Assembly: GCA_964626795.1 (NCBI GenBank)
Contig: CAZVIQ010000010.1
Coordinates: 1 to 22,375, forward strand
Source of the DNA: RGIG1840 sp964626795
Lineage (GTDB): Bacteria; Bacillota_I; Bacilli_A; RF39; UBA660
Length of the DNA: 22,375 nt
Reading direction: 5' to 3'
The translations under genes were made by a program, and so were the position numbers. Positions 14,849 through 22,152 of the stretch are shown here, one piece after another (positions within the stretch are counted from its first letter, which is position 1; each line of letters opens with the position of its first letter). The notes beneath the pieces are model-generated. The model saw nothing but the letters and a program-made list of their open reading frames with translations. It searched no databases and was not told the DNA's origin.

Positions 14849-16789
14849 ATGAAATTAGTTAAATATATATTTTTAATTATAGCAACAGTAGTAGTTTTAT
14901 CTATACCATTTAGAATAAAGAACTATTATTTTATAAATAATAATAATCTAATTTCAATGCTTGAGAAAAAAGGAACTCAGACTAAATTAATTAAAAAGAT
15001 ACCCGAAAATGTAAACCTAGATCTTGAATCAATTTGCAGTGGAGATAATACTAGTTTAGATTGGGATAATACTACCAGGAAAATTAAATTTGAAACAGGT
15101 AGCGAAAGTGAAAAGTGTAATTTAATCTTTAAATATGAAATAACACTAGGACTTAGTGAAACAAGCGGAACTATATTAAAATCACAGCAAAAAGAAGTCG
15201 AAATTACAGGAGAAAATTATGGAACACTATCATGTGAAACAAATACTGCATCTATTGCTACATGCAGTATAACTGAAAATAAATTAAAAGTAACAGGAGT
15301 AGGAACAGGAAATGCAGTAATAACAGTAAGAGAAAATCTAGATAATAAGTCAGTAAGTTATAATGTTACAGTGAATGATATTACTTTAGGATTAACTCCA
15401 ACGAGTGGAAGTACTACTTTAAACAAGACATTATCCAGTACAATAACAGGAAGCAATTATGGAACACTTTCATGTATAACCAGCGATTCTTTAATTGCTA
15501 CATGTTCTATATCAGGAGCGACTTTAACAATAAAAGCAGGAAATAAGGCTGGAACAGCTACAATTACTGTAAAAGAAAATTTAGCGAATAAGTCAGCGAC
15601 ATATACAGCAAATGTAGATGTACTTAGACTTTCGTGGGTGAGAATGTTTGGTGGAACAAGCGACGATTATTTCTGGGATGTTGTAGAAGCTCCAGATGGG
15701 GGATATGTTGCTGCAGGAAATGCCTTTTCAGGTGATATAGACATAGTAGGTATTACAAAAAGTTATGATTATGATGCTACAGCAATATTAGTAAAATATG
15801 ATGCATCTGGAAACTTAGTATGGAAAAAGTTTTTCGGAGGATCTGATACAGATTATTTCAATGGAGTAACAGCAGTATCAGATGGATATGTAGCAGTAGG
15901 AACATCGTGGTCAAATGATAGAGATTTAACAGGATTAAATCCGGGAAAGGAATTCGTTGCTACTATAGTAAAATATGATTTAAATGGAAACTTATTATGG
16001 AAAAAGGTAAAAATCGGACATGGTTATGAAAAAGTAGTAAAAGTATTGGATGGTGTTATTGTTGTAGGGACAAAACAAGCTAATTATAATTGGACTGTAG
16101 GTGGTGGTCCGTCTAAGCCTCGTGCAGCATATATAGTAAAATATGGTTCTAGTGGAAATGTATTGTGGCAAACTTATTGTCATGATGGTTCTACAAATGA
16201 TTCTCAATTTACAGCTATAGCTGAAACAAACGGAGGAGTTGTAGCGGTAGGAAATAAATCGGCAAATTATAGCAGTACTGGATATTTTCTAATTGCAAAA
16301 TATAGTTCTAGTGGAACAAAACTATGGGAACAGGCATATGGTGAATCAGGAGTTTGGGCGAAATTAACAGGAGTTGCTGGTGGAAACGAAATTGTCGCAG
16401 TTGGAACTGCTAGATCTGAAGCTACAATGGCAAAACTTAATAATAGTAACGGAAATGTAATTTGGTCATATAGCTATCCTGGAAATTTAGATGATGAATT
16501 TAATGATATAACAGCTGTATCAGACGGATATTTTGTTTCAGGTGGCAGTTATTCAACAAATGTGACTCCAAACAAAGGTGGCCAAGATGGTCTGATTATA
16601 AAAGTCAACACTAATGGAAGTTTAGTATGGGCTAGAAATTTTGGTGGAAGTGGATCTGAAACTTTTAATGCTATTACAGCTTCTTCAAATAAATTTGTTG
16701 CAGCAGGTAGTAGTAATTCTAACAATGGAGATAATGCTGGCATTAATAAAGGCAGATGGGACGCTACAATATATAACTTTGATTATTAA
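14849..16789 (+). CDS. Membrane-anchored extracellular protein: two Ig-like domains plus seven-repeat beta-propeller (paralogue 3)
   Basis: This 646-residue product has the same plan as paralogue 2: hydrophobic anchor (about 5-20), Cys-pair module (C63, C90 around LDWDNTTRKIKF), Ig-like domains at about 98-177 (C129, C139) and 178-257 (C209, C219), and seven propeller repeats ending ATIYNFDY, with LSWVRMFGG before repeat 1 as the likely closing strand. Its first Ig-like domain is closer to that of paralogue 1 (about 64% by my hand count) than to that of paralogue 2 (about 53%), while its second is about 91% identical to paralogue 2. The propeller also follows paralogue 2 repeat by repeat. Function unknown. 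A promoter and a terminator of its own suggest single-gene transcription. Confidence 0.85.
   Translation: MKLVKYIFLIIATVVVLSIPFRIKNYYFINNNNLISMLEKKGTQTKLIKKIPENVNLDLESICSGDNTSLDWDNTTRKIKFETGSESEKCNLIFKYEITLGLSETSGTILKSQQKEVEITGENYGTLSCETNTASIATCSITENKLKVTGVGTGNAVITVRENLDNKSVSYNVTVNDITLGLTPTSGSTTLNKTLSSTITGSNYGTLSCITSDSLIATCSISGATLTIKAGNKAGTATITVKENLANKSATYTANVDVLRLSWVRMFGGTSDDYFWDVVEAPDGGYVAAGNAFSGDIDIVGITKSYDYDATAILVKYDASGNLVWKKFFGGSDTDYFNGVTAVSDGYVAVGTSWSNDRDLTGLNPGKEFVATIVKYDLNGNLLWKKVKIGHGYEKVVKVLDGVIVVGTKQANYNWTVGGGPSKPRAAYIVKYGSSGNVLWQTYCHDGSTNDSQFTAIAETNGGVVAVGNKSANYSSTGYFLIAKYSSSGTKLWEQAYGESGVWAKLTGVAGGNEIVAVGTARSEATMAKLNNSNGNVIWSYSYPGNLDDEFNDITAVSDGYFVSGGSYSTNVTPNKGGQDGLIIKVNTNGSLVWARNFGGSGSETFNAITASSNKFVAAGSSNSNNGDNAGINKGRWDATIYNFDY
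15380..15640 (+). repeat. Duplicated Ig-like domain 2, copy in paralogue 3
   Basis: This is the partner of 13117-13377. It encodes residues 178-264 of paralogue 3, including SGSTTLNKTL, SDSLIATCSISGATLTIK and VKENLANKS, all shared with paralogue 2. Confidence 0.8.
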
Positions 16790-16826
16790 ATTATTAAAGA
16801 ATTTTTGAGAAGAAACTAAGAATAAT

Positions 16827-16852
16827 AAGTCGTTTAAATAAAAACGACTTTT
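16827..16852 (+). terminator. Intrinsic terminator after paralogue 3
   Basis: AAGTCGTTT (16827-16835) and AAACGACTT (16842-16850) form a perfect 9-bp stem with a 6-nt loop, followed by TTTATATTT. It ends the surface-protein cluster. Confidence 0.85.
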
Positions 16853-16868
16853 ATATTTAGAAAATTAG

Positions 16869-16897
16869 TTTACAAACCTATGTTTGTGTGATATGAT
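16869..16897 (+). promoter_or_regulatory. Upstream uvrA promoter with SOS-box-like operator
   Basis: TTTACA (16869-16874), a 17-nt spacer and TGA plus TATGAT (16892-16897) make a good extended -10 promoter. The palindrome CAAACCTATGTTTG (16873-16886), with perfect arms ACAAAC/GTTTGT, overlaps the -35 and spacer. The Bacillus LexA box is CGAAC-N4-GTTCG, and this site differs from it only by one symmetric base change in each arm. Position and form fit a LexA-type operator; binding is inferred. Confidence 0.5.
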
Positions 16898-16947
16898 TAC
16901 AATGCTTGAATTAAGATTGAGTATTACTGGTATTGATAATTGTATTT

Positions 16948-16956
16948 TGGTATAAT
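16948..16956 (+). promoter_or_regulatory. Second, downstream uvrA promoter (extended -10)
   Basis: TGGTATAAT (16948-16956) is an extended -10 with perfect TATAAT, 39 nt before the uvrA start. No good -35 lies at standard distance. It could give basal, unregulated expression. Confidence 0.5.
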
Positions 16957-16995
16957 ACTCCTTGCAATTTGGAAAGATATAAGTAGGTGTTAATA

Positions 16996-19821
16996 GTGGA
17001 TAAAATTATAATAAAAGGTGCAAGAGAAAATAACTTAAAGAATATAGATATAGAAATTCCTAAAAATAAATTAATAATAATGACTGGAGTAAGTGGAAGT
17101 GGAAAAAGCAGTCTTGCTTTTGATACTATTTATGCTGAAGGTCAAAGAAGATATGTGGAAAGTTTAAGTGCATATGCAAGACAATTTTTAGGTAATATGG
17201 AAAAACCTGATGTAGATTCTATAGAAGGATTAAGCCCAAGTATAAGCATAGATCAGAAAACAACAAATAAAAATCCAAGAAGTACAGTTGGAACAGTTAC
17301 TGAAATTTATGATTATTTAAGGCTTTTGTATGCGAGAATAGGCATACCTTATTGTCCGATTCATAAAAATCCAATTAAAAGTCAGAGTATTGAAGAAATG
17401 ACCAATAAAATTTTAGAGTATCCTGAAGGAACTAAAATAGAGATTATGGCTCCGGTTATTAGAGGTGAAAAGGGAACTCATAAAGATGAATTGGATAACT
17501 TTAGAAAAGATGGATTTGTAAGAGTAAGAATAAATAAGGAAATATATGATTTAAGTGACGAAATAAATTTAGATAAAAATAAAAAATCCAATATAGATGT
17601 TGTAATAGATAGAATAGTTATAAATGAAAATTCCAGAAGTCGTATATTTGAAGCAATAGAAACCAGTACTTCTATTGCAAATGGAAAAGCTCTTATAAAT
17701 GTAATAGGTGATAGAGAACTTTTAATGAGTGAACATTATGCATGTGCACAGTGTGATTTTTCGATAAGTGAATTGGAACCTAGAATGTTTTCATTCAATA
17801 GTCCATTTGGTGCCTGCGATGAATGTAAAGGACTTGGTGTAAAATTAAAAATAGACGAAGATATTTTGATTCCGGATAAAAATAAAAGTATTATGGGCGG
17901 CGCAATTGCATCTTTTCAAAGTGGAGATACGCTTACAACATATTATAAAAAACTTGAAGCTGTAGCAGATTATTATAATATAGATTTATATAAACCAATA
18001 AAAAATTTAACTAAAGAAGAACTTGACTTGATTTTATATGGTTCAAAAGATAAAATAAAGTTTGAATATCATTCTAAAAGTGGAAGTACACTTCGTAGTA
18101 ATGATTATGTAGAAGGTATTGTTACAAATTTAGAAAGAAGATATATGGAAACAGCTAGTGGATATATCAGAGAATGGATAGAAGGATATATGACTGAACT
18201 TCCTTGTCCTAAATGTCATGGAGCAAGACTTAATGATTCAGTTTTAAATGTATTTATAAATGGGAAAAATATTTATGAAATAACACTTTTAAGTATTAGA
18301 GAATTAATAGTATTTTTAGATAAAATTTCTTTAACAGAATCAGAAAAAGAAGTAAGTAATTTAATATTAAAAGAAATAAAAGAAAGACTTGCATTTCTAA
18401 AGAATGTGGGACTTGATTATTTAACTCTGGGAAGAAGTGCTTCAACATTAAGTGGCGGAGAAAGTCAAAGAATACGTCTTGCGACACAGATAGGTAGCAG
18501 ACTTAGCGGCATTTTATATGTTTTGGATGAACCCAGTATTGGTCTTCACCAAAGAGATAATGAAAAGCTCATAAATTCTTTGAAAGAAATGAGAGATTTA
18601 GGTAATACTTTAATAGTAGTTGAACATGATACTGATACAATGCTTGCGGCAGATTATATTTATGATATTGGACCAGAAGCAGGAGAAAATGGTGGTTTTC
18701 TTGTAGCAAAAGGGACACCTGAAGAAATAATGAAAAATGAGAAAAGCATAACCGGAAGATATTTGAGCGGAAAAGAAAAAATAGATGTACCTTCAAAAAG
18801 AAGAAAAGGTAATGGGAACTTTTTAGAAGTAAAAGGAGCTCGTGAAAATAATCTAAAAAATATTAATGTTAAATTTCCTTTAGGAACATTTATATGTATC
18901 ACAGGTGTAAGTGGAAGTGGAAAAAGTAGTCTTGTAAATGAAATACTTTATAAGAAAATAGCTAGTGAATTATATAAATCGAAAGAAAAACCAGGTAAAT
19001 TCAAAGAAATAAAAGGTATAGAAAATATAGATAAAGTAGTATATATTTCACAGGACCCTATTGGTAGAACTCCAAGAAGTAATCCATCAACCTATGTAGG
19101 AGTATTTGATGCAATAAGAGATGTTTTTACAGATACAAAAGAAGCCAAAATAAGAGGATATGATAAAAGTAGATTTTCTTTTAATGTAAAAGGTGGAAGA
19201 TGTGAAGCCTGCAATGGAGATGGAGTCAAAAAAATTGAGATGCATTTTTTACCTGACGTTTATGTACCATGTGATGTTTGTAAAGGAAAAAGGTACAATA
19301 AAGAAACTTTATCGATAAAATTTAAAGGTTTAAATATAAGTGAAGTATTAGATTTAAGAGTAGATGAAGCTTTAAAAATTTTTGAAAACATACCTAAAAT
19401 AAAAAAAGGTCTTGAAACAATGCATGATGTCGGGATAGGATATTTAAGACTCGGTCAGAATGCTGTAACACTTTCAGGTGGAGAAGCAGGAAGAGTTAAA
19501 CTTGCAAAAGAGCTTCAAAAAAAACCGACAAGAAAAAGTTTATATATATTAGATGAACCTACAACAGGGCTTCATCAGGCAGATATAAAAAAATTGATAT
19601 ATATCTTACAAAGAATAGTAAATAATGGAGATACTGTAATAGTAATTGAACATAACTTAGATATAATAAAGTGCTCGGATTATATAATAGATTTAGGTCC
19701 TGAAGGTGGAGATGAAGGTGGAAAAGTTATTGCAACTGGCACGCCTGAAGAAATAATAAAAATTAAATCGTCATATACTGGGGAGTATTTAAAAAAATAT
19801 TTAAAACAAAATCATTCTTAA
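16996..19821 (+). CDS. uvrA: Excinuclease ABC subunit A (UvrA)
   Basis: The 941-residue product has the normal length for this nucleotide-excision-repair damage sensor, which works as a dimer with UvrB. Two ABC ATPase modules are visible: Walker A GVSGSGKSS in each, signatures LSGGESQRIRLA and LSGGEAGRVKLA, and Walker B VLDEPSIGLHQRD and ILDEPTTGLHQAD. Zinc-binding pairs CAQC, CDEC, CPKC, CEAC and CDVC are present. The second signature has Gly832 where Gln is usual. The start is a GTG at 16996, preceded by TAGGTG, giving MDKIIIKGARENNLKNI. A GTG nine bases earlier is in frame but lies on the ribosome binding site. uvrB is not adjacent. The stop codon lies in a terminator loop. Confidence 0.97.
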   Translation: MDKIIIKGARENNLKNIDIEIPKNKLIIMTGVSGSGKSSLAFDTIYAEGQRRYVESLSAYARQFLGNMEKPDVDSIEGLSPSISIDQKTTNKNPRSTVGTVTEIYDYLRLLYARIGIPYCPIHKNPIKSQSIEEMTNKILEYPEGTKIEIMAPVIRGEKGTHKDELDNFRKDGFVRVRINKEIYDLSDEINLDKNKKSNIDVVIDRIVINENSRSRIFEAIETSTSIANGKALINVIGDRELLMSEHYACAQCDFSISELEPRMFSFNSPFGACDECKGLGVKLKIDEDILIPDKNKSIMGGAIASFQSGDTLTTYYKKLEAVADYYNIDLYKPIKNLTKEELDLILYGSKDKIKFEYHSKSGSTLRSNDYVEGIVTNLERRYMETASGYIREWIEGYMTELPCPKCHGARLNDSVLNVFINGKNIYEITLLSIRELIVFLDKISLTESEKEVSNLILKEIKERLAFLKNVGLDYLTLGRSASTLSGGESQRIRLATQIGSRLSGILYVLDEPSIGLHQRDNEKLINSLKEMRDLGNTLIVVEHDTDTMLAADYIYDIGPEAGENGGFLVAKGTPEEIMKNEKSITGRYLSGKEKIDVPSKRRKGNGNFLEVKGARENNLKNINVKFPLGTFICITGVSGSGKSSLVNEILYKKIASELYKSKEKPGKFKEIKGIENIDKVVYISQDPIGRTPRSNPSTYVGVFDAIRDVFTDTKEAKIRGYDKSRFSFNVKGGRCEACNGDGVKKIEMHFLPDVYVPCDVCKGKRYNKETLSIKFKGLNISEVLDLRVDEALKIFENIPKIKKGLETMHDVGIGYLRLGQNAVTLSGGEAGRVKLAKELQKKPTRKSLYILDEPTTGLHQADIKKLIYILQRIVNNGDTVIVIEHNLDIIKCSDYIIDLGPEGGDEGGKVIATGTPEEIIKIKSSYTGEYLKKYLKQNHS

Positions 19822-19837
19822 GTAGAGTGGTTTTTTT
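19810..19837 (+). terminator. Intrinsic terminator overlapping the uvrA stop codon
   Basis: AATCATTCT (19810-19818) pairs with AGAGTGGTT (19824-19832), two pairs being G-U, and is followed by TTTTT. The TAA stop (19819-19821) is in the loop. Confidence 0.7.
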
Positions 19838-19838
19838 C

Positions 19839-19867
19839 TTGAGAAATCTTATTATACGTGATATACT
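19839..19867 (+). promoter_or_regulatory. Promoter of mscL-proS
   Basis: TTGAGA (19839-19844), a 17-nt spacer and TGA plus TATACT (19862-19867) form an extended -10 promoter with one mismatch in each box. It predicts a start near 19874, with AAGGAG (19880-19885) as ribosome binding site before the ATG at 19892. Confidence 0.7.
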
Positions 19868-19891
19868 TTTATTGAAATCAAGGAGAAATTT

Positions 19892-20299
19892 ATGATAAAA
19901 GAATTTAAAAAGTTTATAGCAAGAGGAAATGTTATTGATCTTGCGGTTGGTGTTATAATGGGTGGTGCTTTTGGAAAAATAGTATCTTCATTAGTAGATA
20001 ATATATTAATGCCGATTGTGGGTATATTTATAGGTGGAATAGATTTTACAAACTTAAGTATTTCATTTAAAAATGCGACTATTAATTATGGTATTTTTAT
20101 TCAGAATGTCATAGATTTTATTATAATAGCCTTTTGTATTTTTATAATGATGAAAGTTACTAATAAATTATTAATAAAAGAAGAAAAAAAGGTAGAAAAG
20201 AAATCAATAAAGAAAAGTGAGGAAGTTTTATTGTTAGAAGAAATAAGAAATGCTTTAGTGCAGAGAAAAAAGGAAAATAATAAAACTAAAAAGAAATGA
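19892..20299 (+). CDS. mscL: Large-conductance mechanosensitive channel MscL
   Basis: The 135-residue product has the usual MscL length and layout: N-terminal amphipathic segment (MIKEFKKFIARGN), pore-lining helix 1 with AVGVIMGGAFGKIVSSLVDN, a short outer loop, membrane helix 2 (about 66-90, rich in Ile and Phe), and a charged cytoplasmic helix (EEVLLLEEIRNALV) ending in a lysine-rich tail. It forms a homopentamer in the membrane that opens under hypo-osmotic stretch. The reading frame overlaps proS by 4 nt (ATGA), so the two genes are translationally coupled. No pathway link between the two is evident. Confidence 0.96.
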   Translation: MIKEFKKFIARGNVIDLAVGVIMGGAFGKIVSSLVDNILMPIVGIFIGGIDFTNLSISFKNATINYGIFIQNVIDFIIIAFCIFIMMKVTNKLLIKEEKKVEKKSIKKSEEVLLLEEIRNALVQRKKENNKTKKK

Positions 20300-21729
20300 T
20301 GGAAAAGAAATTTGTTGAAAATATAACAAGCAGAGATGTAGATTTTGCACAGTGGTATACAGATGTATGTTTAAAAGCAGAACTATGTGCTTATACAAAT
20401 ATAAAAGGATGTATAATATATAGACCTCTAGGATATGCTATATGGGAAAACATTCAAAAAGGTTTAGATAAAAAATTTAAAGAAACAGGAGTACAAAATG
20501 TATATATGCCACTTTTGATACCTGAATCACTTTTGAATAAAGAGAAAGATCATGTAAAAGGATTTGCACCTGAAGTTGCATGGGTAACTGAAGGCGGAAG
20601 TGAAAAACTTGAAGAAAGATTATGTATTAGACCTACAAGTGAAACTTTATTTTGCGATCATTTTAAAGAAATAGCTAAATCTTATAGAGATTTACCTATT
20701 TTATATAATCAGTGGTGTAGTGTTTTAAGATGGGAAAAAACTACAAGACCATTTTTAAGAGGTAGTGAATTCTTATGGCAAGAAGGTCATACTATTCACG
20801 CTACAGCAGAAGAAGCAAAGCTTAGAACAAAGCAAATGCTTGATGTATATTATAATTTTGTTACTGAGGAACTTGCAATTCCACTTCTTAGAGGTAGAAA
20901 AACAGAAAACGAAAAGTTTGCAGGTGCAGAAGAAACTTATACTATTGAAGCAATGATGCATGATGGTAAAGCTCTTCAATCAGGAACAAGTCACTATTTT
21001 GGTGATGGATTTGCAAAAGCATTTGATATAAAATTCGTAGATAAAGATAATAAATTAAAATATGTTCACGAAACTTCATGGGGGCTTTCAACCAGAATAA
21101 TTGGTGCATTAATAATGGTTCATGGTGATGATTCAGGGCTTGTATTACCACCAAGAATTGCACCAATACAAACAATGGTAGTACCAATTATGATGGATAA
21201 AAAAGATGTAAAAGAAAAGGCACTAGAAATTTTGACTTCTTTAAAATCAGTTGGGATAAGAACTGATATTGATTTAACTGATAAATCTCCAGGATATAAA
21301 TTTAGTGAACAAGAAATGAAAGGTATTCCAACAAGAATAGAAATTGGACCTAAAGAAATAGAAAAAGGAGAAATAATTGTAGTTAGAAGAGATACTAGAG
21401 AAAAAATATATGTGGGTATTGATGAGATAACAACAAAATTATCAATTATATTAGATTCAATTCAAAAAAATCTTTATAAAAAAGCACAAGAAATGTTAGA
21501 TAATAATATATTTGAAACTAAAGATTTAAAAGAATTTATGAGATTATTTAACGAAAAGAATCGTTTTGTTAAATCACCATGTTGTAGTGAAGAATCTTGT
21601 TTAGATGAAATAAAAGCTAAAACAGGAGGGGTTACAGCAAGGTGTATAGCAGAAGATACAAATATAGAAAAATGTATATTTTGTGGTAAAGAAGCTAAAC
21701 ATATTATCTATTTTGGTAAATCTTATTAA
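20296..21729 (+). CDS. proS: Prolyl-tRNA synthetase, archaeal/eukaryal-type (ProS type 3)
   Basis: The 477-residue class II aminoacyl-tRNA synthetase charges tRNA-Pro. It opens ITSRDVDFAQWYTDVCLKAE and has VYMPLLIPESLL, FAPEVAWVTEGG, motif 2 LRWEKTTRPFLRGSEFLWQE and the class II core. It has the compact archaeal/eukaryal layout without the bacterial editing insertion. An anticodon-binding domain (about 290-390) is followed by a C-terminal zinc-type domain with CC, CLDE, ARC and CIFC cysteines and the end YFGKSY. The start is ambiguous by one codon (ATG at 20296 or 20299). No strong ribosome binding site lies close by, so translation probably depends on mscL termination. Some Bacillota carry this ProRS type instead of the bacterial one. 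Confidence 0.96.
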   Translation: MMEKKFVENITSRDVDFAQWYTDVCLKAELCAYTNIKGCIIYRPLGYAIWENIQKGLDKKFKETGVQNVYMPLLIPESLLNKEKDHVKGFAPEVAWVTEGGSEKLEERLCIRPTSETLFCDHFKEIAKSYRDLPILYNQWCSVLRWEKTTRPFLRGSEFLWQEGHTIHATAEEAKLRTKQMLDVYYNFVTEELAIPLLRGRKTENEKFAGAEETYTIEAMMHDGKALQSGTSHYFGDGFAKAFDIKFVDKDNKLKYVHETSWGLSTRIIGALIMVHGDDSGLVLPPRIAPIQTMVVPIMMDKKDVKEKALEILTSLKSVGIRTDIDLTDKSPGYKFSEQEMKGIPTRIEIGPKEIEKGEIIVVRRDTREKIYVGIDEITTKLSIILDSIQKNLYKKAQEMLDNNIFETKDLKEFMRLFNEKNRFVKSPCCSEESCLDEIKAKTGGVTARCIAEDTNIEKCIFCGKEAKHIIYFGKSY

Positions 21730-21732
21730 AAT

Positions 21733-21780
21733 AAAAACAATGTGAAATCACTTCAGTGAAAATCAATACATTGTTTTTTT
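21733..21780 (+). terminator. Two-tier, probably bidirectional terminator after proS
   Basis: AAAAACAATGT (21733-21743) and ACATTGTTTTT (21768-21778) form an 11-bp outer stem, and TCACT/AGTGA (21748-21752 with 21755-21759) forms an inner hairpin. T tracts exist on both strands, so it could also stop transcripts coming leftward. Confidence 0.75.
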
Positions 21781-21802
21781 ATCGTAACTTATATCGTAAC
21801 TT
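21780..21802 (+). repeat. Short direct repeat, period 12
   Basis: TATCGTAACTT occurs at 21780-21790 and again at 21792-21802, one base apart. A partial match (CTGTAACTTTTTT) lies near 22064. Purpose unknown; the pair could be a binding site or slippage product. Confidence 0.6.
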
Positions 21803-21856
21803 TTTGTAAAAAAATATTAAATATAAATATAAAATAATAATAGTGAAGAAAAGTCT

Positions 21857-21994
21857 TTATAACCGAGATATTATTAATATTAAAGAATTTATTATCTTAT
21901 ACCAATATATCAATAGATATTCTTTTATATTTATTAAATTGTTAAGAATAATAAATAAAATACTGAGACATTTTTTTATTGAAGTTTTATACAA
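21857..21994 (-). CDS. Possible small hydrophobic protein on the minus strand (45 aa)
   Basis: On the minus strand a TTG (21994-21992) follows a strong Shine-Dalgarno AGAGGAG (complement of 21999-22005) by 4 nt and opens 45 codons ending in TAA at 21857. The product reads MYKTSIKKCLSILFI at its start, followed by a second hydrophobic stretch around EYLLIYWYK, and ends SLILIISRL. One or two membrane segments are possible. It would converge on proS and share the bidirectional terminator at 21733-21780. AT-rich DNA readily yields Ile/Leu/Lys-rich frames, and the TTG start and 4-nt spacing are marginal, so this is a candidate only. Confidence 0.25.
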   Translation of the reverse strand: MYKTSIKKCLSILFIILNNLINIKEYLLIYWYKIINSLILIISRL

Positions 21995-22013
21995 TTTACT
22001 CCTCTAAATTGAT

Positions 22014-22063
22014 TGATATCATTATCATACAATATTGTAAAAGACAATTAAAACTATTTTAAT
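22014..22063 (+). promoter_or_regulatory. Cluster of three dyads upstream of the ireB-family gene
   Basis: Three perfect dyads follow each other: TGATA/TATCA (22014-22018 with 22023-22027), the 12-bp palindrome TACAATATTGTA (22028-22039), and ATTAAAA/TTTTAAT (22047-22053 with 22057-22063). The first resembles a Fur-type box short of one base. They could be operators for either strand, or AT-rich chance. Confidence 0.3.
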
Positions 22064-22098
22064 CTGTAACTTTTTTAAAAGCCTTAAAATTATATTGA

Positions 22099-22127
22099 TT
22101 GAAAAAATATAGTTTTTTTGATAAAAT
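22099..22127 (+). promoter_or_regulatory. Promoter of the ireB-family gene
   Basis: TTGAAA (22099-22104), a 17-nt spacer and TGA plus TAAAAT (22122-22127) form an extended -10 promoter. AAAGGGGA (22138-22145) is the ribosome binding site for the ATG at 22153. Confidence 0.7.
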
Positions 22128-22152
22128 ATTATTTGTGAAAGGGGACAGCATT

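Noticed and set aside
13194..16743. Minus-strand open frames of 60-90 codons inside the surface-protein genes
   Set aside because: They are antisense to strongly supported coding regions, have no recognisable domains, and mirror the repeat codon pattern.
10848..16789. CRISPR or other short DNA repeat array in the repeat-protein genes
   Set aside because: The periodicity is at the protein level, with divergent DNA and no constant repeat-spacer pattern.
16987..16995. GTG at 16987 as uvrA start
   Set aside because: It overlaps the GGTG ribosome binding site; the GTG at 16996 gives the usual MDKIIIKGARENNLKN start and the normal length.
20765..21187. Alternative-frame ORFs inside proS on both strands
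   Set aside because: proS is intact with all motifs; these are low-complexity shadows.
22008..22027. A true Fur box
   Set aside because: About 12 of 19 positions match the classical consensus by hand, and the palindrome is one base short; kept only as part of the dyad cluster.
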